A stretch of DNA of 64,000 nt. Source: Raineyella fluvialis. GTDB lineage: Bacteria; Actinomycetota; Actinomycetes; Propionibacteriales; Propionibacteriaceae. Within the stretch, counting starts at the first letter, position 1. Every line of letters starts with the position of its first letter. The notes under the pieces are model-generated. The model did not search any database, had not been told where the DNA came from, and saw only the letters and a list, made by a program, of their open reading frames with translations. Of this stretch, positions 54,769-63,751 are shown one piece after another. The stretch spans positions 2,480,001 to 2,544,000 of the forward strand of contig NZ_CP045725.1 in assembly GCF_009646095.1 (NCBI RefSeq), given 5' to 3'. The position numbers and the translations under genes were made by a program.

Positions 54769-55290
54769 GTGGGCAACTCCACTGCAATCCTGCACACCAA
54801 TCATGGGGACATCACCATCACCCTGTTCGACGACATGGCGCCCAAGACGGTGGCCAACTTCGTGGGCCTGGCCGACGGGACCAAGGAGTACGCCGATCCG
54901 AAGTCGGGCGCGCGGACGACCGGACGCTTCTACGACGGGCTGACCTTCCACCGTGTCATCCCGGGCTTCATGATCCAGGGCGGCTGCCCGCTCGGCACCG
55001 GCACCGGCGACCCCGGCTACAAGTTCGCCGACGAGATCCACCCCGAGCTCGCCTTCAACAAGCCGTACCTGCTGGCGATGGCCAACGCGGGCCCCAACAC
55101 GAACGGCTCGCAGTTCTTCATCACGGTGGACAAGACGCCGTGGCTCAACCGGAAGCACACCATCTTCGGTGAGGTGGCCGACGAGGCGTCCCGCAAGGTC
55201 GTCGACGAGATCGCGGCTGTGCCGACCGGTCGGGCTGATCGCCCCACGAACCCTGTGGTGATGGAGTCCGTCGAGATCGTCGCGGGCTGA
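54769..55290 (+). CDS. Peptidyl-prolyl cis-trans isomerase, cyclophilin type
   Basis: A 173-residue cytosolic cyclophilin. Motifs: FHRVIPGFMIQGGCP (catalytic Arg and surrounding), MANAGPNTNGSQFFI, and HTIFGEV. It starts at GTG with AAAGG upstream and has no signal peptide. It is seven bases upstream of the rhomboid-like gene, so the two are likely co-transcribed. Confidence 0.96.
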   Translation: MGNSTAILHTNHGDITITLFDDMAPKTVANFVGLADGTKEYADPKSGARTTGRFYDGLTFHRVIPGFMIQGGCPLGTGTGDPGYKFADEIHPELAFNKPYLLAMANAGPNTNGSQFFITVDKTPWLNRKHTIFGEVADEASRKVVDEIAAVPTGRADRPTNPVVMESVEIVAG

Positions 55291-55297
55291 TGCTGCC

Positions 55298-56191
55298 GTG
55301 ACACCACCGATGGGGAGCCCGGGCCCGGACGGCCCGGGCTTCCGCCCGTGTTACCGGCACCCGGACCGGCTGACCGGCATCACCTGCCAGCGGTGCGGGC
55401 GGCCGATCTGCGGTGAGTGCATGATCCCGGCATCCGTCGGCTTCCAGTGCCCCGACTGTGTCGCCGGGGCCAGGTCCCGTGAGCGCCGGACCCGAGTGAC
55501 CTCCCGCCGAGTACGGCAGGGCGGCGCGGGACGGTTCGCGACGTTGCGCTCGGAGAGTGCGACGGTGCTGTTGATCGGCCTGATCGTCATCATCCAGGCC
55601 GCCGACGCGGTCTCGCTCGGCCGCATCCAGGGGCTGTTCGCCTACTGGGGGCTGGCGATCCTCGATGGCCAGGTGTGGCGGCTCGTCAGCCACGTCCTGA
55701 TTTCTGGCGGCATCCTCTCCCTCGTCATCAACGGCTTCGTGCTGTGGATGTTCGGGCGGTCCATGGAGATGATGTGGGGGCGCTGGCGCTTCCTCGCGAC
55801 GTACTTCCTGTCCGGCCTGGGAGCCGGGGTGCTGATGCTGGCGGCAGGCCCGACGACGGCCGTGATGGGCGGCGCCTCCACGTCGATCATCGGACTGCTG
55901 GCCGCGAACGCCGGCGCGAAGTTCCATGACCGGGAGGACGCCAAGGCCGACGTCATCCTGCTGGCCATCCTGGTCGGTTTCACCGCTTTTCAGGCTCCGG
56001 CCATGGTGCTGGCGGACGTCGGCGCCATCGTCGCGGGCGGCCTCTGCGGGTGGCTGTGGTCCACTCAGCCCCGCACTGGTGGACGTCGGCGCGGGTCCCT
56101 GACCCGGTCCGACCAGCTCCACCTGATGGGCGCTGCGGGGATCCTGGTCGTGTGTGCGGTTGTGGCCACGGCGGCCATCCTCGTCCGCTGA
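55298..56191 (+). CDS. Rhomboid-family membrane protein with Zn-ribbon; catalytic His residues lost
   Basis: A 297-residue protein. The N-terminal ~55 residues form a B-box-like zinc ribbon (C18, H21, C30, C33, C38, C41, C51, C54), common in actinobacterial rhomboids. Six hydrophobic segments follow. Compared with GlpG: the Asn of the oxyanion site is kept (SLVIN, N145) and the serine is kept (GGASTS, S194, with GAST for the usual GASG). However, the His before the Asn is Ser141, and the catalytic-dyad His (normally AHxGG) is Asp240 (LADVGA). Without that His the serine should not be activated, so this is probably a pseudoprotease. It overlaps no gene and follows the cyclophilin gene. Confidence 0.85.
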   Translation: MTPPMGSPGPDGPGFRPCYRHPDRLTGITCQRCGRPICGECMIPASVGFQCPDCVAGARSRERRTRVTSRRVRQGGAGRFATLRSESATVLLIGLIVIIQAADAVSLGRIQGLFAYWGLAILDGQVWRLVSHVLISGGILSLVINGFVLWMFGRSMEMMWGRWRFLATYFLSGLGAGVLMLAAGPTTAVMGGASTSIIGLLAANAGAKFHDREDAKADVILLAILVGFTAFQAPAMVLADVGAIVAGGLCGWLWSTQPRTGGRRRGSLTRSDQLHLMGAAGILVVCAVVATAAILVR

Positions 56192-56198
56192 GCAGCTT

Positions 56199-56220
56199 GG
56201 GGTCCGGTCGCCCGGACCCC
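56199..56220. terminator. Terminator between convergent genes
   Basis: A 9-bp stem (GGGGTCCGG / CCGGACCCC) with a TCGC loop, eight bases after the rhomboid-like gene. Confidence 0.7.
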
Positions 56221-56262
56221 GCCCGGCGGCGGACATCGGACAACGCGGGGCGTGCCCGAGGA

Positions 56263-56538
56263 TCAGTTGCCGAGGCTGAAGGCCGCCTCGAGATCGTGCT
56301 TCGAGTAGGCCCGGAAAGCGATGTGGGTCTCGGTCTCGATGATCCCGCCCACCTTGTTCAGCCGGTCGGAGATGACCGCCGACACATCGTCCAGCTCGCG
56401 GACCCGGACCATGACGACCAGGTCGATGGATCCGGTGACGGAGTAGACCTCGGTCACACCGTCGAGATCGGCGATCTCCTGGGCGACCTCGGGGATCCGG
56501 TCGGTTTCGGCGTGGACGAAGACGATTGCGGTGACCAT
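56263..56538 (-). CDS. Stand-alone Lrp/AsnC ligand-binding protein
   Basis: A 91-residue RAM-domain (ligand-binding half of Lrp/AsnC) without a DNA-binding domain: MVTAIVFVHAETDRIPEVA, GVTEVYSVTGSIDLVVMVRV, and HIAFRAYSKHDLEAAFSLG. Such single-domain proteins form oligomeric rings and bind amino acids. The ATG at 56538 matches the usual start of the family; an in-frame ATG nine bases upstream is possible. It lies ten bases after the stop of the DEDD gene on the same strand. Confidence 0.93.
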   Translation of the reverse strand: MVTAIVFVHAETDRIPEVAQEIADLDGVTEVYSVTGSIDLVVMVRVRELDDVSAVISDRLNKVGGIIETETHIAFRAYSKHDLEAAFSLGN

Positions 56539-56548
56539 GGCCGTCATC

Positions 56549-58450
56549 CTAGTGTCCAGCCCCGGGCGGCGCGGCGGGGACGGGCGTCGCGCGGCCGAGG
56601 CGGGCGATGGGCCGCAGGCCGGTCAGCACCCGGGGCAGGTCCTCGGCGGCGATGGTCGTCCGCAGCGGCCAGACCCAATCGCCCTGGACGTCGATGAGCC
56701 GTACGCCGGGTTCTTCGAGCCAACTCGCCACCAGGGCCGTCTCCTCCGGGAAGGCCGCCGAGCCATGGGGTGACGCAGCCACGGACTCCGCCAGCAGGAC
56801 CGCCTCCTCGGCCACCCTCACCGCCGACTCTCCCGGCCGGGTGCGCGCCGCGCCGGCCAACCGCCCGTAGCGGATCACATGGATCTCCCAGCCCGGGCGC
56901 CCGGCCGCACCGGCGGGGGCGAAGCTGTCTGCGGTCCGGCGGGCGGCGACGAGTTGGGCGCACCGTCCCAGCGAGGCGATGCGCTGGTGGCGGCGGCTGG
57001 TCTCGAGGTATCCCTGCAGCCGCCGGCGCACCTCGGCCGCCTCTTCGTACCGCTCCTGATCACTCAGTGGTCCGATCCTGGCGGCGTGGGCGCTCACCAC
57101 GGTGGATACGTCGCCCGACAGGGCCCTGGCCACCTCCCCGACCAGCTCGATGTACTCGTCGCGCCCGATCCGGTGGTCGCATGGCGCGGGGCAGCGGCCC
57201 ATCTCCGCGAGGGCGCAGGCCGGGGAGGGGCGCCGGACGCTCAGTCGGGTCGAGCACTGCCGGACCGGGAACGCCTCGTGCAGGGCCTCGACCACCAGTT
57301 GGGCGTCGTCTCGACCGGGGAATGGGCCGAAGCGCACCTTGGTCCCCGGATCCCGCACGATCGACAGCCGTGGGTACGGCTCATCGGTGAGGGCGATCCA
57401 GACCGGATGGGCCGCCCGCTTGGAGCGGCGGTTGTAGCGGGGTTGGTGCGTGGTGATCAGCCGGAGTTCGCGGACCTTCGCCTCCAGCGGCGTACGGCAC
57501 TCGACGCAGGACACGCCGTCGGCCTGCCGGATCATGTCCTCCATCCGCGCCCGCCGTTCCGAGGCCGTGAAGTACCCCTGCACCCGGCGGTGGATGTCGA
57601 CGCTGGTGCCCACGTAAAGGATCTCCCGCCCGTCGTTCCCGGGACTCCCGGGCACGGGCAGAAGGCTCTCCTCGGTGTCGTTCCCCCCGGACTCCTCGGC
57701 CGGTACCGCGCTCAGGCGCGGCGGATCGTTGCGGAAGAACCAGTAGACCCCGGGAGCGTGTGGCAGGTCCTTCGCCCACGGTGCCCGCTGCCGGCGGGTC
57801 GGGGAGACCGGCCGCATCATGGCGATGAGGTCGTCCAGGGTGGTGACGCCACGGTTGCCGACCCGCGCGATCAGGTAGTGCAGCAGATCGACGGTGGCCC
57901 GGACATCCTCGAGGGCCCGGTGGGTCGGCGTCGTGTCGGCGCGGACGTGCGCGGCCAGGGTGCCGAGAGCGTAGTTGCGGACCTCGGTACGGGGAATGAT
58001 CTGGCGGGCCAGAGCCAGCGTGTCCAGCACCTGCCGAGGCTGCCAGGGGTAGCCGAGACGCTCGCAGCCGCGCCGCAGGAAACCCATGTCGAACCGGGCG
58101 TTGTGGGCGACCATCACGCACCCGTGGCTGAACTCCAGGAAGGCCGGCAGCACCGAGGGCAGGTTCGGCGCCCCCCGCAGCAGCGACGGGGTGATGCCGG
58201 TCAGCACACTGATCTCGGCGGGCACCGGACGCTCTGGGTCGACAAGGGTCTGGAACTCGGCGAGCACCTCTCCGGCCCGTACATGCGAGGCGCCGATCTC
58301 GGTGATGGCTGCGTCCTTACCGGTGCCCGTCGTCTCCAGGTCGACCACGCAGAAGTCGACCGACGACAGTGGTTCCCCGAGGTCGGCGAACGACGGCTGC
58401 AGGTCGTCGCCGACCTGTGCCAGACCATCGAAGGGCAGCTGGGTGATCAC
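56549..58450 (-). CDS. DEDDh exonuclease fused to a UvrC-like GIY-YIG region
   Basis: A 633-residue protein. The N-terminal ~190 residues are a DnaQ-type 3'-5' exonuclease: VVDLETTGTG (D, E), AHNARFDMGFL (D), and HRALEDVRATVDLL (H, D). Residues ~225-330 resemble the UvrC GIY-YIG endonuclease domain (LPHAPGVYWFFRN ... ILYVGTSVDIHRRVQGYF). The rest resembles the following UvrC part, with CSTRLSVRRPSPACALAEMGRCPAPC (a Cys cluster) and a UvrB-contact-like QERYEEAAEVRRRL. The mycobacterial homologue (Rv2191) lies in a similar neighbourhood near trpD and ctaE. The role is probably DNA repair or proofreading. Confidence 0.92.
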   Translation of the reverse strand: MITQLPFDGLAQVGDDLQPSFADLGEPLSSVDFCVVDLETTGTGKDAAITEIGASHVRAGEVLAEFQTLVDPERPVPAEISVLTGITPSLLRGAPNLPSVLPAFLEFSHGCVMVAHNARFDMGFLRRGCERLGYPWQPRQVLDTLALARQIIPRTEVRNYALGTLAAHVRADTTPTHRALEDVRATVDLLHYLIARVGNRGVTTLDDLIAMMRPVSPTRRQRAPWAKDLPHAPGVYWFFRNDPPRLSAVPAEESGGNDTEESLLPVPGSPGNDGREILYVGTSVDIHRRVQGYFTASERRARMEDMIRQADGVSCVECRTPLEAKVRELRLITTHQPRYNRRSKRAAHPVWIALTDEPYPRLSIVRDPGTKVRFGPFPGRDDAQLVVEALHEAFPVRQCSTRLSVRRPSPACALAEMGRCPAPCDHRIGRDEYIELVGEVARALSGDVSTVVSAHAARIGPLSDQERYEEAAEVRRRLQGYLETSRRHQRIASLGRCAQLVAARRTADSFAPAGAAGRPGWEIHVIRYGRLAGAARTRPGESAVRVAEEAVLLAESVAASPHGSAAFPEETALVASWLEEPGVRLIDVQGDWVWPLRTTIAAEDLPRVLTGLRPIARLGRATPVPAAPPGAGH

Positions 58451-58616
58451 GGGAACAGGCTAAGGAAGCCCTCTGACAGCGGCCGGGTCGACACGACGGA
58501 GCTGGCCTATCCTGGGCCCGACGGGCAGGGATCGTACGGTCGGGAGGTCTGGTGAGTGACGCGATGGGCGTGACGTCTCGGCCCTGCGGCACGACCGGTG
58601 CGGGGATCGCTCCGCG

Positions 58617-59501
58617 GTGGCTGCTGCGGTGAGGGAAGCGTTCGCGGCAGCCGTGGCGACGGGGCTGCTGGTGACGGGACTGCTCACCACGACGGTGGCC
58701 GCGCCCACGCTCGAGGCCGGGACCGGTCGGGCGCCCGCGCCGGCGGATCGCCTCCGGCTGACCCGCACCCTGTCCCTCCCGCAGGGTGACCGAGTCGCCT
58801 GCGCCGTCCCGGCCGACTGCCGGCTGTGGGCTTCCGCCCTGCAGGATGCCGCGGCCGCCCTCGATCCTGTCCTCCCTGCCGGGCCCCTCGGTGCAGTGAC
58901 CCTCGTGGCGCCCACCGCGGCGGGGCAGGCGGCCGTGCTCGGGACCGGGCCGGGCACTCGACCGGCCGCCACGACGCTGCGGGTCGATGCGCGCATGGTC
59001 GCCCGTGGTGCGGCTCCGGCGTCGCAGCGCGGACGGACCTGGATCGTCGTCAACCCGGAGGTGGCCCGCACCGGCGGTGATCTGCCCCGGCAGGTGCTGG
59101 TCCACGAACTGGTCCACGTCCGCACCCTGGCGCCCGACCTCCCCGGGCCGCTGTGGGTCGAGGAGGGCTACGCCGTCGCCCTCACCCACCGGGTGCTCGG
59201 CCCGACCGTGGGCCCGGTGGTGCCGGCCTCCTCGGTGGGCGCCGCCGAGGCCGCTGTCGACGCCGCGCTCGGCAGGTCGGCACCCGTGGCCGGCGGGCCG
59301 AGCGGCTGGCCCTCGGACGACTGGGTGCCCCTGACCATCGATGACTACGGTGTCGCCGGGAGGATCGTCGAGGGTCTCGCCGCCCGGCTGGGATGGGATC
59401 GTGTGGCACGCTGGTACGCGGCATCGGAGGCGGGCGCCGGATCGCTCGCGGCGGCGCGCGCGCAGCTCAGCGGTCGTACGGTGATCGCTGAGCTCAGATG
59501 A
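58617..59501 (+). CDS. Secreted HExxH metallopeptidase-like protein
   Basis: A 294-residue protein with an N-terminal hydrophobic signal (AAAVATGLLVTGLLTTTVAA) and the zinc motif HELVH (163-167), followed 15 residues on by WVEEGYAVALTHR, whose Glu is placed as the third ligand of gluzincins. It is therefore probably an extracellular peptidase; the substrate is unknown. The start is uncertain. A better ribosome site (GGGAGG) precedes a GTG at 58552, whose frame runs 26 codons to a TGA at 58630 and would join this gene if one base were missing near there, giving a longer signal region. Confidence 0.75.
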   Translation: MAAAVREAFAAAVATGLLVTGLLTTTVAAPTLEAGTGRAPAPADRLRLTRTLSLPQGDRVACAVPADCRLWASALQDAAAALDPVLPAGPLGAVTLVAPTAAGQAAVLGTGPGTRPAATTLRVDARMVARGAAPASQRGRTWIVVNPEVARTGGDLPRQVLVHELVHVRTLAPDLPGPLWVEEGYAVALTHRVLGPTVGPVVPASSVGAAEAAVDAALGRSAPVAGGPSGWPSDDWVPLTIDDYGVAGRIVEGLAARLGWDRVARWYAASEAGAGSLAAARAQLSGRTVIAELR

Positions 59502-59511
59502 GGAGAAGGAC

Positions 59512-60472
59512 ATGTCCACACCCGACCGCAGACCGGCCATCGGGATCGACATCGGTGGGTCGAAGGTCGCGGCGGCGGTCGTCGACGGCGACGGGCGACT
59601 GATCGGGCGGCGGACGGTGCCGACTCCGACCGAACGCGCGGACGCGGTCGAGGAGGCGATCGTGCGCCTGGTGGACGCCCTGGCCCACGAGCACCCGGCC
59701 GCCTGCGCGGTCGGCATCGGCGCCGCCGGATGGGTGGACGAGACCCGGCGGATCGTACGGTTCTCCCCCCACCTCGCCTGGCGCAACGAACCCCTGGTGG
59801 AGCGACTCGAGCGACGGCTCGTCCTGCCTGTCGTGGTGGACAACGACGCCAACGCCGCAGCCTGGGGGAGTATCGCTTCGGTGCGGGGGTGGGCAGCAGC
59901 ACTTTCGCGATGATCACCCTCGGCACCGGCATCGGCGGGGGACTCGTGCTCGACGGTGAGGTCCACCGTGGCCGCTGGGGGTGGCCGGCGAATGGGGCCA
60001 CCTCTGCGTCGTGCCCGATGGCCAGATCTGTCCCTGCGGCAATCGGGGCTGCTGGGAGCAGTACTGCTCGGGAGAGGCCCTGCGCCGGGAGGCTGTCGCG
60101 CTGGCCGGCACCGGCTCGCCGCGGGCCCTGCCACTGCTGGAGCGGGTGGGCAAGGATGCGGGCGCCATCCGCGGTTTCCATGTCACCGAGGCGGCCCTGG
60201 CGGGCGACCCGGCCTGCGAGGAGATCCTCACCGGGGTCGGGGAGTGGCTCGGACGGGGACTCGCCGGACTGGCGGCCATCCTCGACCCCGAGCGTTTCGT
60301 GATCGGCGGTGGTGTGAGCGAAGCGGGCGAGAAGTTGCTGGGGCCGGCCCGGACCGCCTTCGCCCGGCACCTGACCGGGCGTGGCTTCCGGCCGGTGGCC
60401 GAGATCCTCCCGGCCCGTCTCGGCAATGACGCCGGGTTGGTGGGCGCCGCCGATCTGGCCCGTCGGGGGTGA
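59512..60472 (+). CDS. ROK family sugar kinase (glucokinase-like); two one-base frameshifts
   Basis: About 320 residues when repaired. ATP-binding [19 protein letters not shown] at the N-terminus, [13 protein letters not shown] (catalytic Asp region), the [14 protein letters not shown] loop, the ROK zinc-site [18 protein letters not shown], and [14 protein letters not shown]. Break 1 is in the GGG of 59867-59869 (after AAAWG). Break 2 is at about 59977-59980 (after HRGRWG, restored [16 protein letters not shown]). Both are repaired by one G each. The closest function is polyphosphate- or ATP-dependent glucokinase of the ROK family; which sugar is used is not certain. GGAGAAGGAC precedes the ATG. 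Confidence 0.9.
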
Positions 60473-60478
60473 CGGGAC

Positions 60479-61309
60479 TCAGCGCCGGGTCGTGAACCGG
60501 TCGAAGAACTCGGCGCTGCCGGCCTCGATGATCGGCGCGTCGTTGTCCAGGGTGGCGACGTGGTAGGAGTTCTCGAGCATCCTGACAGTGAGCTCGCAGG
60601 GCGCCCGCCGCAGCAGGCCGAGGGAGGTGTCGTCGACGACGTGGTCGACGGTGGACCGGAAGACGAGCGTCGGTGCCGTCAGGCGATCCAGGTGTCCGAC
60701 CACGTCGCGCCACAGCCCGCGCATCGAACTCGCCGCTCGCAGTGGCGTGCGGTCGTAGGCGTATTCGCGCAGTCCGGGATGCTTGATGTCGCCCGATATC
60801 CCTGGGGTCGAGGCGATCAGCCGGGACAGCACCGGGAGTAGCAGGTAACGGCGGTCGGCCGTGCCGATCGAGGGGTTGACCACGGCGATCGCGGGGATCT
60901 CCGGGTGCTGCTCGGCCAGCCGGATCGCCAGGGCGGCGCCCATCGACATCCCCCCGACGAAGACGACGTCGTACCGCGCGGCCAGACGGACGTACTCCTG
61001 CTCCTCACGGTCGTACCAGTCGGTCCACTCCGTGCGGTTCATCTCGCGCCAGTTGGTGCCGTGCCCCGGCAACCGGGGGACCGAGACGTCGTATCCGCAC
61101 GCGGCCAGGTGCTCCGCCCAAGGACGTAGCGAGGAGGGGGTACTGCTGAATCCGTGGCAGAGCAGGACGGCACGCGACCCCGGAGCGGGCGTGTCACCGG
61201 TGCCGGACGTCGCATCACCGGAGGTACGGGCGCCAGGTGCCGCCGTCAGGCGGTAGCCCCGGGACTCGGGGTTCACGGTGACGACCGGCCGGACGGGGCG
61301 GTTGACCAT
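60479..61309 (-). CDS. Alpha/beta hydrolase (monoacylglycerol lipase / carboxylesterase type)
   Basis: A 276-residue hydrolase. LLCHGFSSTPSSLRPWAEHL (oxyanion region), PRLPGHGTNW, nucleophile GMSMG (Ser122), Asp in STVDHVV and His in NSYHVATLDND. The pattern is that of the bacterial monoacylglycerol lipase/esterase group. There is no signal peptide. It ends seven bases from the end of the convergent ROK gene. The role in lipid turnover is inferred from family; plsC lies divergently upstream. Confidence 0.88.
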   Translation of the reverse strand: MVNRPVRPVVTVNPESRGYRLTAAPGARTSGDATSGTGDTPAPGSRAVLLCHGFSSTPSSLRPWAEHLAACGYDVSVPRLPGHGTNWREMNRTEWTDWYDREEQEYVRLAARYDVVFVGGMSMGAALAIRLAEQHPEIPAIAVVNPSIGTADRRYLLLPVLSRLIASTPGISGDIKHPGLREYAYDRTPLRAASSMRGLWRDVVGHLDRLTAPTLVFRSTVDHVVDDTSLGLLRRAPCELTVRMLENSYHVATLDNDAPIIEAGSAEFFDRFTTRR

Positions 61310-61449
61310 GGTCTGACTCTAGCGCCGACGGCGTACCGCCGGCCGAGCGTCGATCGACCTCCGTCGCCGTGAGGCGATTGGATAGGCTGAGCTGTCTGCA
61401 GATCCGCGCGGCGGCGTCCGGGTCTGGTCCCCGATCGCCGGAGGTACTC

Positions 61450-62226
61450 GTGTCCGAGATGGCCTACTCACTGTTCAAGCGGCTGCTCTTTCGCCCCGCG
61501 ATCGTGGGTTTGTGGCGACCCTGGGTGGAGGGTGGCGAGAACGTCCCGGAGAGCGGGCCGGCGCTGATGGCGAGCAATCACATCTCGGCTGGGGACACGC
61601 TGATGCTGCCGGCGATGATCCGCCGCCGGATGGTCTTCCCGGCGAAGGCCGAGGCCTTCCACGGCAAGGACCCCAAGTCCCGGGTGGTGGCCTGGTTCCT
61701 GAAGGCCGTCGGCATGCACCCGATGGACCGCTCGGGCGGGCGCGCCAGCGCCGAGAGCCTGGTCGAGGTGTCGGACGTGCTCGGCCACGGCGACCTGCTC
61801 GGTATCTACCCCGAGGGCACCCGCTCGCCGGACGGCCGGCTCTACAAGGGCAAGACGGGTGTCGCCCGGCTGGCGCTGCACTCGGGTGCACCGGTCATCC
61901 CGGTCGCGATGATCAACTCCCAACTGGTCAAGGGACCCTTGGGCATCCCGCTGATGCGCAAGCCCGGGATCCGGATCGGTCGGCCCCTCGACTTCTCGGA
62001 GTATCGCGGCCGCGACAACGAGCGTGACGTGCTGCGCTGGATCACTGACCGCATCATGGCCGCCATCGCGGAGCTCTCCGGTCAGGAGTACGTCGATGTC
62101 TACGGCACCAGCGTGAAGGCGGGCAACTTCACCCCTGAACAGCTCGCCACCAAGGTGCTGGCGCGTCCCGGGTTGAACACGCCCAAGCCGCCGGCGGCCG
62201 TCTCCCCGGCGCCGAACGAGGACTGA
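61450..62226 (+). CDS. plsC: 1-acyl-sn-glycerol-3-phosphate acyltransferase (PlsC family)
   Basis: A 258-residue membrane-associated acyltransferase that makes phosphatidic acid. The catalytic block NHISAGDTLMLP (NHx4D) and the substrate block IYPEGTRSPDGRLYKGKTG are intact, and VIPVAMINS follows. It starts at GTG with GGAGG six bases upstream. TAGGCT at 61383-61388 is a possible -10. The C-terminal ~30 residues are Pro/Ala-rich. Confidence 0.94.
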   Translation: MSEMAYSLFKRLLFRPAIVGLWRPWVEGGENVPESGPALMASNHISAGDTLMLPAMIRRRMVFPAKAEAFHGKDPKSRVVAWFLKAVGMHPMDRSGGRASAESLVEVSDVLGHGDLLGIYPEGTRSPDGRLYKGKTGVARLALHSGAPVIPVAMINSQLVKGPLGIPLMRKPGIRIGRPLDFSEYRGRDNERDVLRWITDRIMAAIAELSGQEYVDVYGTSVKAGNFTPEQLATKVLARPGLNTPKPPAAVSPAPNED

Positions 62227-62245
62227 CCCGAACCGTCGGTTCGGG
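62227..62245 (+). terminator. Terminator hairpin after plsC
   Basis: CCCGAACC-GTC-GGTTCGGG immediately after the plsC stop. Confidence 0.6.
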
Positions 62246-62316
62246 CGCCGGCCCCCACCGGCCGAGCGCGGATCGACGATTCCGCGGGACGGGGAAGGGC
62301 GGGTGGCGTTTCCGCC

Positions 62317-62322
62317 TAGACT
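62317..62322 (+). promoter_or_regulatory. -10 box (TAGACT) for a leaderless aroG start
   Basis: TAGACT, seven bases, then GTG at 62330: the same box and spacing as in front of lipA. Confidence 0.45.
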
Positions 62323-62329
62323 CGTGCGC

Positions 62330-63724
62330 GTGTCTGAAGCATCACGAATCCCCTCCCTCGAGCAGCTGCACGCCATGAATCCGGCCCAGCAGCCGAGCTA
62401 TGAGGATCAGGCCGAGCTGGCCGACGTCATCGCCCAGCTGCGTACGCGCCCGCCGCTCGTCTTCGCCGGCGAGTGCGACGACCTGCGCGACAAGCTCGCC
62501 GCCGTCGCCCGCGGCGAGGGGTTCGTCCTCCAGGGCGGGGACTGCGCGGAGACCTTCGCCGGTGTCACCGCGGCGAACATCCAGAACAAGCTGCGGACGC
62601 TGCTGTCGATGGCTGTCGTGATGACGTACGCCGCCCAGGTGCCGATCGTGAAGATCGGCCGGATCGCCGGTCAGTACGCCAAGCCCCGTTCCAAGGACAC
62701 TGAGACCCGGGCCGGGGTGACCCTGCCGGCCTACCGCGGTGATGCGGTGAACGGTTACGACTTCACCCCTGAGTCCCGGCGCCACGACCCGCGGCGACTC
62801 CTCGAGACGTACAACTCGTCGTCGGCGACGATGAACCTGGCGCGAGCCCTGCTCACCGGCGGTTTCGCCGACCTCCGCACCGCCCACTCCTGGAACGCTG
62901 ATTTCGTCCGGTCGGCGCCGGTCAACGAGCGCTACACCGCGTTGGTCCAGGAGATCGAGCGGGCCCTCGCCTTCATGGTCTCCTGCGGGATGGACGACGA
63001 GGCCATGCACACGGTCGAGTTCTTCTCCTCCCATGAGGCCCTGTTGCTCGACTACGAGCACGCGATGACCCGGATCGACTCGCGGACACGGACCCCCTAC
63101 GACGTGTCCGGGCACTTCATCTGGATCGGCGAGCGCACCCGTCAGCTCGACGGTGCCCACGTCGAGTTCCTCCGCCACCTGCGCAACCCGATCGGGATCA
63201 AGCTCGGCCCGAGCACCACGGCCCAGGACGCGTTGGCGCTCGCCGACAAGATCGACCCCGACCGCGAGCCGGGTCGGCTTACGCTGATCACCCGGATGGG
63301 TGCCGGCAAGATCCGTACGGTCCTCCCATCGGTCATCGACGAGGTGATGGCGTCGGGCCGGCTGCCCGTGTGGATGTGTGACCCCATGCACGGCAACACG
63401 TTCACCACCGACAACGGTGTGAAGACCCGGGCGTTCTCGGACGTGGCGGACGAGGTCGACGGTTTCTTCGAGGTGCACGAGCAGTGCGGCACCTGGCCCG
63501 GGGGCATCCACATCGAGCTCACCGGCGACGACGTCACCGAGTGCGTCGGCGGTGTCGGCGAACTGGGTGAGGAGGACCTCGGGGAGCGGTACGAGACCCT
63601 CTGCGACCCGCGGCTCAACCGCAACCAGTCCCTTGAGCTCGCCTTCACCGTGGCGCACCGGCTGAACGAGGGCCGGATCAAGCGCGCGAATCCCGTGCAG
63701 GAGTACACGCCGAAGACGTTCTGA
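62330..63724 (+). CDS. aroG: 3-deoxy-7-phosphoheptulonate synthase, class II
   Basis: A 464-residue first enzyme of the shikimate pathway (PEP plus erythrose 4-phosphate). Class II motifs: FVLQGGDCAETFAG, KIGRIAGQYAKPRS, SCGMDDEAMHTVEFFSSHEALLLDYE, HFIWIGERTRQLDGAH, GIKLGPST, WMCDPMHGNT and GGIHIELTGDDVTEC. It is shorter at the N-terminus than the mycobacterial AroG by about 20 residues. GTG at 62330 is favoured by the TAGACT spacing. An upstream in-frame GTG at 62303 has a GGGGAAGG ribosome site and would add nine residues. Confidence 0.95.
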   Translation: MSEASRIPSLEQLHAMNPAQQPSYEDQAELADVIAQLRTRPPLVFAGECDDLRDKLAAVARGEGFVLQGGDCAETFAGVTAANIQNKLRTLLSMAVVMTYAAQVPIVKIGRIAGQYAKPRSKDTETRAGVTLPAYRGDAVNGYDFTPESRRHDPRRLLETYNSSSATMNLARALLTGGFADLRTAHSWNADFVRSAPVNERYTALVQEIERALAFMVSCGMDDEAMHTVEFFSSHEALLLDYEHAMTRIDSRTRTPYDVSGHFIWIGERTRQLDGAHVEFLRHLRNPIGIKLGPSTTAQDALALADKIDPDREPGRLTLITRMGAGKIRTVLPSVIDEVMASGRLPVWMCDPMHGNTFTTDNGVKTRAFSDVADEVDGFFEVHEQCGTWPGGIHIELTGDDVTECVGGVGELGEEDLGERYETLCDPRLNRNQSLELAFTVAHRLNEGRIKRANPVQEYTPKTF

Positions 63725-63751
63725 GCGTCTCGGCCGGCCAGGAGGACGTCG

